A stretch of 5,198 nt of DNA, taken from positions 1 through 5,198 of the forward strand of contig JAAOZY010000135.1 in assembly GCA_012274205.1 (NCBI GenBank), in the 5' to 3' direction. The DNA is from Betaproteobacteria bacterium. Its GTDB lineage: Bacteria > Pseudomonadota > Gammaproteobacteria > Burkholderiales > SG8-39. Below the pieces are notes generated by a model. It saw nothing but the letters and a program-made list of their open reading frames with translations, did no database searches and had not been told where the DNA came from. The position numbers and the translations under genes are program-made. Below, piece after piece: positions 1-5,198 of the stretch; position 1 is the stretch's first letter, and each line of letters begins with the position of its first letter.

Positions 1-1
1 C

Positions 2-283
2 GTGGGCGAGGTCGTGCGCTTCGAGCCCATTGGCGAGAGCTTTCTGCTCGTCATCCGCGCACCGGACGAGCTTGCCAGGTACATCGCGCGCAAGGGCTCG
101 ATCACTGTGAACGGTGTCAGCCTCACAGTCAATCGCGTCGAGGGCACGGAATTCGAGATCAACCTGATTCCACACACTGTCACGGTAACCAATTTGAAGA
201 ACCTCAAACCGGGCAGCCGCGTCAACCTCGAGATCGACCTGATCGCGCGTTACATCGAGCGCCTGCAACATTACGGCGCGTAG
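2..283 (+). CDS. ribE: Riboflavin synthase alpha chain, C-terminal part (5' end outside window)
   Basis: Riboflavin synthase converts two 6,7-dimethyl-8-ribityllumazine molecules into riboflavin plus a pyrimidinedione, the last step of riboflavin synthesis, in the cytoplasm. The visible 93 residues match the second lumazine-binding domain. The run KGSITVNGVSLTV (residues 31-43 of the visible part) is the family's ligand-binding signature, followed by NLIPHT (54-59) and the closing strand PGSRVNLEIDLIARYIERL (70-88), which resembles the E. coli protein's GARVNIEID region. The frame is open to the window edge and the first visible codon (GTG) is an internal valine, so about half of a normal ~200-residue protein is upstream. 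The C-terminus looks natural. The gene is called ribE in many bacteria and ribC in E. coli. The expected rib neighbours (ribBA, ribH) do not follow immediately. The family assignment is firm. Confidence 0.95.
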   Translation: MGEVVRFEPIGESFLLVIRAPDELARYIARKGSITVNGVSLTVNRVEGTEFEINLIPHTVTVTNLKNLKPGSRVNLEIDLIARYIERLQHYGA

Positions 284-286
284 CGC

Positions 287-300
287 CCGGGCTGCCCCGG
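287..300 (+). terminator. Small GC hairpin after the riboflavin synthase gene, possible weak terminator
   Basis: CCGGG (287-291) and CCCGG (296-300) pair perfectly around the four-base loop CTGC, four bases after the riboflavin synthase stop. There is no T-tract behind it (TCCTGTCC follows), so it is not a canonical intrinsic terminator. It could slow transcription, protect the mRNA 3' end, or be chance in GC-rich DNA. Confidence 0.25.
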
Positions 301-396
301 TCCTGTCCGCGCAATAGCAGGAAAGCCGGTGTCAGGCCGCGTAAAACCAAAGCTTGGGCAGGCCAGGAACAGCGGCGCCGGGCCGGAATGCGCGCC

Positions 397-426
397 GAAA
401 ATTTCCTCAAAAAAAATTGATTTTTC
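397..426 (+). promoter_or_regulatory. A/T-rich patch upstream of the beta-helix lipoprotein gene, probable promoter region
   Basis: In an otherwise GC-rich window this stretch is strikingly A/T-rich. It contains GAAAATTTCC (397-406), a run of eight A (409-416) and TTGATTTTTC (417-426). It lies about 85-110 bases before the lipoprotein start, where a promoter for that gene would be expected. TTGATT (417-422) could serve as a -35 box, but the best following -10 candidate, TAGATT (437-442), is only 14 bases away, which is too short. I therefore call the region and not exact boxes. Confidence 0.3.
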
Positions 427-493
427 AGGGACGTGGTAGATTGCGCGAAATTTATCGTTCCTCCGTGATCGTTTCCTTCGATTACAACAATGG

Positions 494-500
494 AAGGAAG
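494..500 (+). promoter_or_regulatory. Ribosome binding site of the beta-helix lipoprotein gene
   Basis: AAGGAAG, within the purine run GGAAGGAAGAAA (492-503), sits eight bases before the ATG at 509. It supports that start. The encoded N-terminus also reads as a lipoprotein signal peptide from that methionine, so the start is well fixed. Confidence 0.75.
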
Positions 501-508
501 AAACACTT

Positions 509-2527
509 ATGCAGCCTCTGTCAGTGTGTTGGGCGCTGTGGATTCTGTTGCTCGCCGCGCTTGGCGGCTGCGGCTCAGGAGGACCCGCTGCGGTTGGCGA
601 GTCGGCCTGCAGCGTGGACTACTGGGTTTCCACCTCCGGCAGCGACAGCGCGAGCGGTGGCGCCGCAGCCCCGTTCCTGACGCTCGAGCGCGCGCGGCAG
701 GCGGTCAGGCAGGACCCGTCCAGGGGTCGGTGCAGCATCAATGTCAATATCGGGCCGGGGACCTATGCGCTGACGGCGCCGCTGGTGTTCGACGGGCTCG
801 ACTCCGGTTCTTCCAGCGCGAAAGTCGTCTACCGGGCCGCTGCCGGCAACAAGGCTCCGGCGATCATATCCGGCGGAGTTCCCGTGACCGATTTCACCTG
901 CACGCCGACCAAGCTCTGCACCGGCAGCGTGTCGGGCCTGCCGGCCGGCGCGATGCCGCGCCAGTTCTACGTCAATGGGCAGCGCGCCATCCGCGCGCGC
1001 TCGAACTACGGCCAGGCAGTCAATCCCAATTACATCAGGGTGCCCAACGGTTATACGCAAATCCTTCCCGAATCCTTCGCCCACCCGGAATTGCTGGAGG
1101 CTGTGACAATCACGCAATGGAAAATGATGCGCTGTCCCGTGGCAAGCCTGTCCGGCACCACGCTCGTCATGCAGGATCCGTGCTGGAGCAATGCAAATAC
1201 CTACGGGGTGCCGTGGAATTTTCAGCTTCTCAGCTGGCTGGAGAACGCTCCGGAATTCGTGACCGAACCCAATATGTGGTTCTTCGACCCCAATAGCCGG
1301 GAGCTGACCTATTACAACACCAACGCCGGCACCCCGACGGAGGCCATCCTGCCTGTGCTGGAAAGCCTGGTCGAATTGAGGGGAACGCCTGCAAACCCCG
1401 TAGAGAACATCAGCTTCCAGGGCTTGCAGTTTTCCCACGCGACCTGGCTGGAGCCCAACGGCAGCAATGGCTACGTAAGCGACCAAAGCGGCTACATACT
1501 GAAGGGCAGCGGCTACGCGACGAATACCATCGGCCACCAGCAGATCACCTACAAGACGCAGGGCAACGTGACGCTGCAGTACGCGCACAACATCGCGTTC
1601 ACCGGCAATACCTTCAGCCACCTGGGCGGCGTGGCGCTCGATCTGGATAGCGGCAGCCAGGATAATTCGATCGTCAACAACACATTCACTGACATATCGT
1701 CGTCCGCGCTTCAGATTGGCGGACTCTCGCCCATCGACGCAAGGCCGAACGCCGCGCAGGCGACCCGCCGCAACCTGGTGCAGAACAACACTGTTGCCTA
1801 CACCGGCCAGGATTACTACGATTCCGCGGGTATATACGTGGGCTTCACAAGCGGCACGCTGATTTCACACAACAGCGTCAGCCACACGCCCTGGAGCAGC
1901 ATAGCCATAGGCTGGGGCTGGGGATTGCTTGACTATCCCAAATACCCGGGATTGCCGAATGCGACCCCTGAAACCTGGGACAATTACGCCACGCCGACGA
2001 TCGCCAGCAACAACGAGATCAGCAGCAATAGATTCGAGAATTTCCTCGAACAGCTATGGGACGGCGGAGCGATCTATACCAACGGATCGCAGGGACCGGA
2101 TCTGGCCAATGGCCTGCTGATCAAATTGAATGTCGCCCAGAACAAGCGGCCCGGGGCCGGAAGCAATATCTACTACACCGATGGCGGAAGCCGATTCGTC
2201 ACACTCCAGCAGAATGTGTCGCTCAATAATCCGGTCGGAACTGTCGATTTCGGCCCTTGCCTTGCGGGCTCCTCGATTTCTCCCTTGTGCGCGACGACGG
2301 GCATCCTTTCATACGGGGCGGATTTCGGCGGATGCCTTCCGGTCGGAAACCTGACTTACAGCGGGAATTATTTCCTCAATCCGATCGATTTCTTCGGGCC
2401 CCAGCTCTGCAAGAACACGGCCTTCATCCCGGCATATCCGGTAGATCTGGAGATACAAAACAACGTTCCGACCACGTCGGCCGACCAAGTCCCCGGTTGG
2501 ATACTGTTCCAGGCCGGCGTTCATTAG
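509..2527 (+). CDS. Lipoprotein with right-handed parallel beta-helix fold, probable carbohydrate-active enzyme
   Basis: A 672-residue predicted lipoprotein. Residues 1-20 form a signal peptide with hydrophobic core WILLLAAL, ending in the lipobox LGGC, with C21 as the lipidated cysteine. A Gly/Ser linker follows. The mature part opens with YWVSTSGSDSASGG (38-51) and PFLTLERARQAVR (55-67), the usual entry of secreted parallel beta-helix proteins. FYVNGQRAIRAR (153-164) and a WFFDPNSRELTYY segment (257-269) follow. Helix coils run from about 300 to 570, seen as repeated asparagine-rich turns: FTGNTF (364-369), HLGGVALDLDSG (371-382), SIVNNTF (387-393), SAGIYVGFTSGT (439-450), IAIGWGWG (465-472) and WDGGAIYTNG (517-526). 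The mature chain has ten further cysteines, which suits an extracytoplasmic protein. The order of motifs resembles the beta-helix proteins grouped in or near glycoside hydrolase family 141, but I cannot identify catalytic residues. Substrate is unknown; a polysaccharide lyase or epimerase is an alternative. It appears to be a single-gene unit with its own ribosome binding site and a downstream hairpin. Confidence 0.88.
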   Translation: MQPLSVCWALWILLLAALGGCGSGGPAAVGESACSVDYWVSTSGSDSASGGAAAPFLTLERARQAVRQDPSRGRCSINVNIGPGTYALTAPLVFDGLDSGSSSAKVVYRAAAGNKAPAIISGGVPVTDFTCTPTKLCTGSVSGLPAGAMPRQFYVNGQRAIRARSNYGQAVNPNYIRVPNGYTQILPESFAHPELLEAVTITQWKMMRCPVASLSGTTLVMQDPCWSNANTYGVPWNFQLLSWLENAPEFVTEPNMWFFDPNSRELTYYNTNAGTPTEAILPVLESLVELRGTPANPVENISFQGLQFSHATWLEPNGSNGYVSDQSGYILKGSGYATNTIGHQQITYKTQGNVTLQYAHNIAFTGNTFSHLGGVALDLDSGSQDNSIVNNTFTDISSSALQIGGLSPIDARPNAAQATRRNLVQNNTVAYTGQDYYDSAGIYVGFTSGTLISHNSVSHTPWSSIAIGWGWGLLDYPKYPGLPNATPETWDNYATPTIASNNEISSNRFENFLEQLWDGGAIYTNGSQGPDLANGLLIKLNVAQNKRPGAGSNIYYTDGGSRFVTLQQNVSLNNPVGTVDFGPCLAGSSISPLCATTGILSYGADFGGCLPVGNLTYSGNYFLNPIDFFGPQLCKNTAFIPAYPVDLEIQNNVPTTSADQVPGWILFQAGVH

Positions 2528-2540
2528 CGGGGTGATGGAA

Positions 2541-2561
2541 AAAGGGGGCGACGCCCCCTTT
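2541..2561 (+). terminator. Terminator-like hairpin after the beta-helix lipoprotein gene
   Basis: AAAGGGGGC (2541-2549) pairs perfectly with GCCCCCTTT (2553-2561) around the three-base loop GAC, 13 bases after the stop codon. Stem and position fit an intrinsic terminator. On the + strand the T-tract is only the three T of the stem, followed by AAAAA. On the - strand the stem is followed by a TTTTT tract, so the structure could work in both directions. A second small hairpin, CCCC (2568-2571) with GGGG (2578-2581), follows directly. Confidence 0.65.
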
Positions 2562-2579
2562 AAAAATCCCCCAAGTCGG

Positions 2580-2659
2580 GGCTATTGAAAAACGTTTCCC
2601 TCTGAGAGGACATGACGATGGCGTGCATCTTCATATCCGGGAAGCGTTTTTCAACAGCC
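2580..2659. repeat. 80-base imperfect palindrome forming one long hairpin, possibly a small mobile or repeat element
   Basis: The outer arms 2580-2600 and 2639-2659 are 21-base inverted repeats with 19 matches; their core is TTGAAAAACG against CGTTTTTCAA. Inside them, 2608-2620 and 2626-2638 are a second inverted repeat, 11 of 13 matching, around the five-base loop GCGTG. Only TCTGAGA (2601-2607) is unpaired, as a one-sided bulge. In total about 30 of 34 positions pair. Terminal motifs of the CTGTTGAAAAA kind remind me of insertion-sequence or MITE ends, but this is memory, not a comparison. No target-site duplication is evident. Alternatives are a REP-type repeat, an mRNA-stabilising structure or a decayed terminator. 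Confidence 0.7.
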
Positions 2660-2757
2660 TGTTAGAGGATCGGGCTTGCGTCGCGTCATCGCTTGAATTA
2701 ATGTGCCGGGCAAATAGCCGACGACGCTGCCAGCCCCCAGCGTGGTCAATCTCCCTT

Positions 2758-2773
2758 GGGAGGGGGAGCGAGA
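2758..2773 (+). promoter_or_regulatory. Strong purine-rich ribosome binding site of the short upstream ORF
   Basis: The purine run GGGAGGGGGAGCGAGA stands immediately before the ATG at 2774 and contains GGAG-type Shine-Dalgarno cores. CTCCC at 2751-2755 is complementary to GGGAG at both 2758-2762 and 2764-2768, so a local hairpin could mask the site. The downstream RCC1 start at 2834 has no comparable site, which makes this one interesting. Confidence 0.45.
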
Positions 2774-2827
2774 ATGTACAAGAACCCGCTCAGCGGCGCG
2801 CCGCGCCGATGTCAATTTCATCGATAG
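2774..2827 (+). CDS. Short 17-codon open frame just upstream of the RCC1 gene, possible leader peptide
   Basis: ATG at 2774 opens a frame encoding MYKNPLSGAPRRCQFHR, ended by TAG at 2825-2827. It is in the same frame as the RCC1 gene, and only six bases separate its stop from the RCC1 ATG at 2834. It has a strong purine-rich ribosome binding site, whereas the RCC1 start has none, so translation of this frame followed by re-initiation is a reasonable way for the RCC1 gene to be translated. The peptide resembles nothing I recognise; it is not a signal peptide and not a typical amino-acid attenuator. Alternatively it is the original 5' end of a longer RCC1 gene cut by a nonsense change, or a chance frame. 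No function is assigned. Confidence 0.35.
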   Translation: MYKNPLSGAPRRCQFHR

Positions 2828-2833
2828 CCATCT

Positions 2834-3925
2834 ATGGACACCCCCATGGCCAAGTCCCACGTCATCACCTCCATCTGCTGCGGTCGAGACCAAACCTTGG
2901 CCCTGCTTGCCAGCGGGAAAGTATTTGGCTGGGGCAGGGACGGCAGCGGCCGAATTGCGTCGGGAACGGTGGAATACTGCAGCACATCGAAAGCGCCGAC
3001 GGACGCGGTGGAAGTCGTTTCGCCGCAGCGGCTGGTATCGATAGCGGCAGGATATGGCATAAGCCTCGCAGTCACGGCGGACAGGCAGGTGGCTATCTGG
3101 GGCGCCAGTTCCGCCGGCATCGGCGGACGTCTCGGGGCTATAGCGCTCGCAACGCCGAATCGCCTCGACGGCATCGCCGATGCGTGTGCCGTCGCCGCGG
3201 GCGAGTTCATGTTCGGCGCGATCGACGCCGCCGGCATGATTCATACCTGGGGGCTCAATGTCGAGGGCGCCCTGGGCCGGCCCACGCCGCAGTTCAATGC
3301 CCTGCCCGGACCGGTCACGGCCGTTCCCAAGGCAGCTCAGCTGGCCCTGGGCAAAGGCTACATGCTGGCGCTGACGCGCGCCGGGGAGCTGTATGCCTGG
3401 GGCGACAACGCGGCAGGTCAGCTCGGTCTGGGACACCTGCGCTCTGTCGCCACACCGGAACCATTGCGGCTCAAGGCCGATGTACGCTCGATCGCCGCCG
3501 GTGCGACCCACGCCCTTGCGCTGACTACGAGCGGCGCAGTGCTGGCCTGGGGCAGCAATCACCGCGGACAGCTCGGACACGCAGAGCCCGCCTACGCGAC
3601 ATCGCCCCTGCAGGTAGAGCTGCCCGAGCAGGCTCGGAGCGTGGCGGCCGGCATGCACTTTTCGCTGGCTCTGGGCGAAAGCGGCAGGGTCTATGCCTGG
3701 GGCTGGAATAGCCACGGCCAGCTCGCATTGAACGACACCAAGGACCGCTCCAGTCCGGTTCTCGTTCCGCGGCTCACGCGCGTGCGCTCGATCGCGGCCG
3801 GCGAAACCCATGCAGCAGCGCTCAGCTTCCATGGCATTTCCGGATGGGGCAACAATGACGCGGGCCAGATTGGCGCGGCCGCGCGTGAGCAATTGCGACC
3901 AATGACGTTCTTCACCCTGAGCTGA
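2834..3925 (+). CDS. RCC1-repeat seven-bladed beta-propeller protein
   Basis: A 363-residue protein made almost entirely of RCC1 repeats. The diagnostic WG pairs fall at residues 33, 89, 139, 189, 239, 289 and 338, giving seven blades, the number in a complete RCC1 propeller. Blades 3-6 are spaced exactly 50 residues apart. Each blade has the paired motif, for example SIAAGATHALAL (219-230) with AWGSNHRGQLG (238-248), and AWGDNAAGQLGLG (188-200). The first blade carries an insertion of about six residues and replaces AAG by CCG (15-17). RCC1 folds usually bind other proteins; eukaryotic RCC1 is a Ran exchange factor, but nothing here supports exchange activity. No signal peptide or membrane segment is visible, so it is predicted cytoplasmic. 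An in-frame TAG at 2825 excludes a longer start. ATG 2834 or ATG 2846 are both possible and neither has a clear ribosome binding site. The multicopper oxidase gene begins 11 bases after the stop. Confidence 0.93.
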   Translation: MDTPMAKSHVITSICCGRDQTLALLASGKVFGWGRDGSGRIASGTVEYCSTSKAPTDAVEVVSPQRLVSIAAGYGISLAVTADRQVAIWGASSAGIGGRLGAIALATPNRLDGIADACAVAAGEFMFGAIDAAGMIHTWGLNVEGALGRPTPQFNALPGPVTAVPKAAQLALGKGYMLALTRAGELYAWGDNAAGQLGLGHLRSVATPEPLRLKADVRSIAAGATHALALTTSGAVLAWGSNHRGQLGHAEPAYATSPLQVELPEQARSVAAGMHFSLALGESGRVYAWGWNSHGQLALNDTKDRSSPVLVPRLTRVRSIAAGETHAAALSFHGISGWGNNDAGQIGAAAREQLRPMTFFTLS

Positions 3926-3936
3926 GCACAAATAAC

Positions 3937-5198
3937 ATGACCGACACCAACGGATACCGGTATACCCGCCGCGAATTCCTGCAACTCAGCTGGACACTCG
4001 GCGCCGGGCTTACAGTTCCGGCAGTCCTGTATGGCTGCGGGAGCAGCGATACCACCAAGGCACCATTGCCGCAGGAAACATTTTTCGAACCGCAGACGCT
4101 GGCGTCGGTCGACGGCAAGCTCGACGTGACCCTGAATGTCGGGTATCTGAAAACGACCCTAAACGGCACGGCTGTGACTTTGCGCAGCATGTTCGGCAGC
4201 ATTCCGGCGCCGACGCTGCGAGTGAACGCCGGCGATACGCTCCGCATTCTGGTAGTCAATCAACTTCCGGCGAATCCGCCGTCCACCCAGGCGGCCCAAC
4301 ACCTTCGCTATCCCAACAGCACCAATTTGCATTTGCATGGCGTGCACGTCAATCCCGGCCTGATATCGCCCGGCGTGTACGGCGACTACGTGGTGGATGA
4401 CCCGGCAACCGGCATTCTGCCGGGAGACACCCGGCAGCACGAATATGCGATCCGCGCCGACCACCCGACAGGTACGTATTGGTATCATCCGCACCTGCAC
4501 GGTTCGAGCGCGATGCAGGTGGGAAGCGGGATGGCCGGCGCGCTGCTGATCAAGGGCGCGATCGATCAGGTTCCGGAAATCGCCGCCGCCAGGGAGCGCG
4601 TCTTCATGTTCCAGGCGCCGATCGTCGACGCTTCCGGCATGCTCGAGTCGTTTACCGATGTTGCCCAAGTAACCACCAACGAACCGAACTTCCTGATCAA
4701 CGGCGTAAGGCGCCCGCGCATTCTGATGCGCAGCGGTGAGGTGCAGAACTGGCATTTCGTCAACGCCGGCATATTCAATTCCCTGAACCTGGGGCTCGAC
4801 GGGCACGCGCTCAACCTGTACAGCTTTGATGGCAATACGCGAAGCGCACTGAAGGCGACAGGAGCGTTCACGGCCGCCGGCGTGGCAACAGGCGAGGGAA
4901 TCCTGCTCGCACCCGGAAATCGCGCCAGCGTCCTGGTAAAGGCGGGCGCGCCGGGGACCTATCAGCTGCGCACCCTGGCTTTTCAACTGGGTGCCGTCAA
5001 TACCGCGTCGAATGCAGTCCTGGCGGAGGATCTCCTCGCCGAGGTAGTCGTAATCGACGATCCCCTGCCGATGAATTTACCGCTGGGTCCGCTGCCCGTG
5101 CCGAAGGTGCTGGCGCCGATCACCGATGAGGAGCTGGCGAGCGCGGGCGGGCTCAAGCGCACGCTCGTTTTCCGCGTCGTCTCCAATCCGGCTCCGGC
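3937..5198 (+). CDS. Tat-exported multicopper oxidase, N-terminal two domains (3' end outside window)
   Basis: Multicopper oxidases oxidise phenols or metal ions and reduce oxygen to water through type 1, 2 and 3 copper sites. The 420 visible residues begin with a twin-arginine signal, TRREFLQL (10-17), then a hydrophobic stretch ending LYGCGSS (31-37), so folded export is expected, with C34 as a possible lipidation site. Domain 1 carries two copper-ligand motifs: LHLHG (131-135, H132 and H134) and WYHPHLHG (182-189, H184, H186 and H188), followed by MQVGSGMAGALL (193-204). Domain 2 includes NFLINGVRRP (251-260) and NWHFVNAG (271-278). The third domain, with the C-terminal HPxHxHG and HCHxxxH motifs, is beyond the window, so copper completeness cannot be judged. 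The start at 3937 is set by the Tat motif near the N-terminus; its ribosome binding site is weak, which suits coupling to the RCC1 gene 11 bases upstream. Substrate (laccase-like, copper or manganese) cannot be told. Confidence 0.95.
   Translation, partial: MTDTNGYRYTRREFLQLSWTLGAGLTVPAVLYGCGSSDTTKAPLPQETFFEPQTLASVDGKLDVTLNVGYLKTTLNGTAVTLRSMFGSIPAPTLRVNAGDTLRILVVNQLPANPPSTQAAQHLRYPNSTNLHLHGVHVNPGLISPGVYGDYVVDDPATGILPGDTRQHEYAIRADHPTGTYWYHPHLHGSSAMQVGSGMAGALLIKGAIDQVPEIAAARERVFMFQAPIVDASGMLESFTDVAQVTTNEPNFLINGVRRPRILMRSGEVQNWHFVNAGIFNSLNLGLDGHALNLYSFDGNTRSALKATGAFTAAGVATGEGILLAPGNRASVLVKAGAPGTYQLRTLAFQLGAVNTASNAVLAEDLLAEVVVIDDPLPMNLPLGPLPVPKVLAPITDEELASAGGLKRTLVFRVVSNPAP

Larger units (their letters stand above)
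2528..2833. other. Gene-poor stretch between the lipoprotein and RCC1 genes
   Basis: This 306-base stretch has no substantial coding frame that I believe. It holds the terminator-like hairpin (2541-2561), the long 80-base hairpin element (2580-2659), about 80 bases without clear structure, and a short open frame with a strong ribosome binding site (2774-2827). A promoter for the RCC1-oxidase pair should lie here. The best pair I see is TTGCGT (2676-2681) and TAATGT (2699-2704) with 17 bases between, each matching the sigma-70 consensus at only about half its positions, so it is weak. Confidence 0.6.

Noticed and set aside
417..442. Sigma-70 promoter TTGATT plus TAGATT
   Set aside because: The spacing is 14 bases, too short for a normal promoter, so exact boxes are not called; only the A/T-rich region is recorded.
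490..1296. Open frame starting at ATG 490, overlapping the lipoprotein start
   Set aside because: The translation is Arg/Gln-rich without motifs. The ATG lies just before the lipoprotein's own ribosome binding site, and the 509 frame has a signal peptide and beta-helix motifs.
575..1621. Long open frame on the - strand (348 codons)
   Set aside because: It lies entirely opposite the beta-helix lipoprotein gene. Its translation is rich in Arg, Ala and Gly with no family motif, as expected from a GC-rich antisense shadow.
2623..3711. Open frame of 362 codons on the + strand overlapping the RCC1 gene in another frame
   Set aside because: Its translation is Arg-rich and lacks motifs. It is an out-of-frame shadow of the RCC1 repeats.
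2651..3931. Long open frame on the - strand (426 codons)
   Set aside because: It covers the whole RCC1 gene antisense, and its translation is low-complexity Arg/Ala/Gly with no recognisable domain. The RCC1 frame shows seven clear repeats.
4159..4986. Open frame of 275 codons on the - strand
   Set aside because: It is antisense to the multicopper oxidase, whose copper motifs are in the + frame; no independent support exists.
1..5198. CRISPR array, tRNA, rRNA or transposase gene
   Set aside because: I saw no regularly spaced direct repeats outside the coding repeats of the RCC1 gene, no tRNA- or rRNA-like sequence, and no transposase motif on either strand.

Overview
The window is high-GC proteobacterial DNA, and every supported gene is on the + strand. 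A riboflavin synthase of ordinary bacterial type, a lipobox lipoprotein, a Tat-exported copper enzyme and Shine-Dalgarno sites indicate a Gram-negative bacterium. A gammaproteobacterium of the Xanthomonadales/Steroidobacter kind is my guess from general look only; nothing here fixes the taxon.

Layout: (1) Positions 2-283 hold the 3' end of the riboflavin synthase alpha-chain gene. (2) Positions 284-508 are a gap with a small GC hairpin just after the rib stop, an A/T-rich patch, and a good ribosome binding site at its end. (3) Positions 509-2527 encode a 672-residue lipoprotein with a right-handed parallel beta-helix fold, probably a carbohydrate-active surface or periplasmic enzyme. A GC-rich terminator-like hairpin follows 13 bases later. 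(4) Positions 2528-2833 are a 306-base gene-poor stretch. It carries the terminator-like hairpin, an 80-base element that folds almost entirely into one long imperfect hairpin, and a 17-codon open frame with a strong ribosome binding site. (5) Positions 2834-3925 encode a complete seven-bladed RCC1-type beta-propeller with no export signal. (6) From 3937 to the window end runs the N-terminal 420 residues of a Tat-exported multicopper oxidase; its third domain and the remaining copper ligands lie outside.

How the genes relate: the RCC1 and oxidase genes are 11 bases apart and are very probably co-transcribed. The beta-helix gene is separated from them by the hairpins and looks like its own unit. 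Two exported or surface enzymes, one likely acting on carbohydrate and one a laccase-like oxidase, suggest an extracytoplasmic polymer- or phenolic-handling locus placed directly after a riboflavin gene, but this is inference. The points most worth a second look are the 80-base hairpin element, the in-frame short ORF and stop just upstream of the RCC1 start, and the pairing of an apparently cytoplasmic RCC1 propeller with a Tat-exported oxidase.
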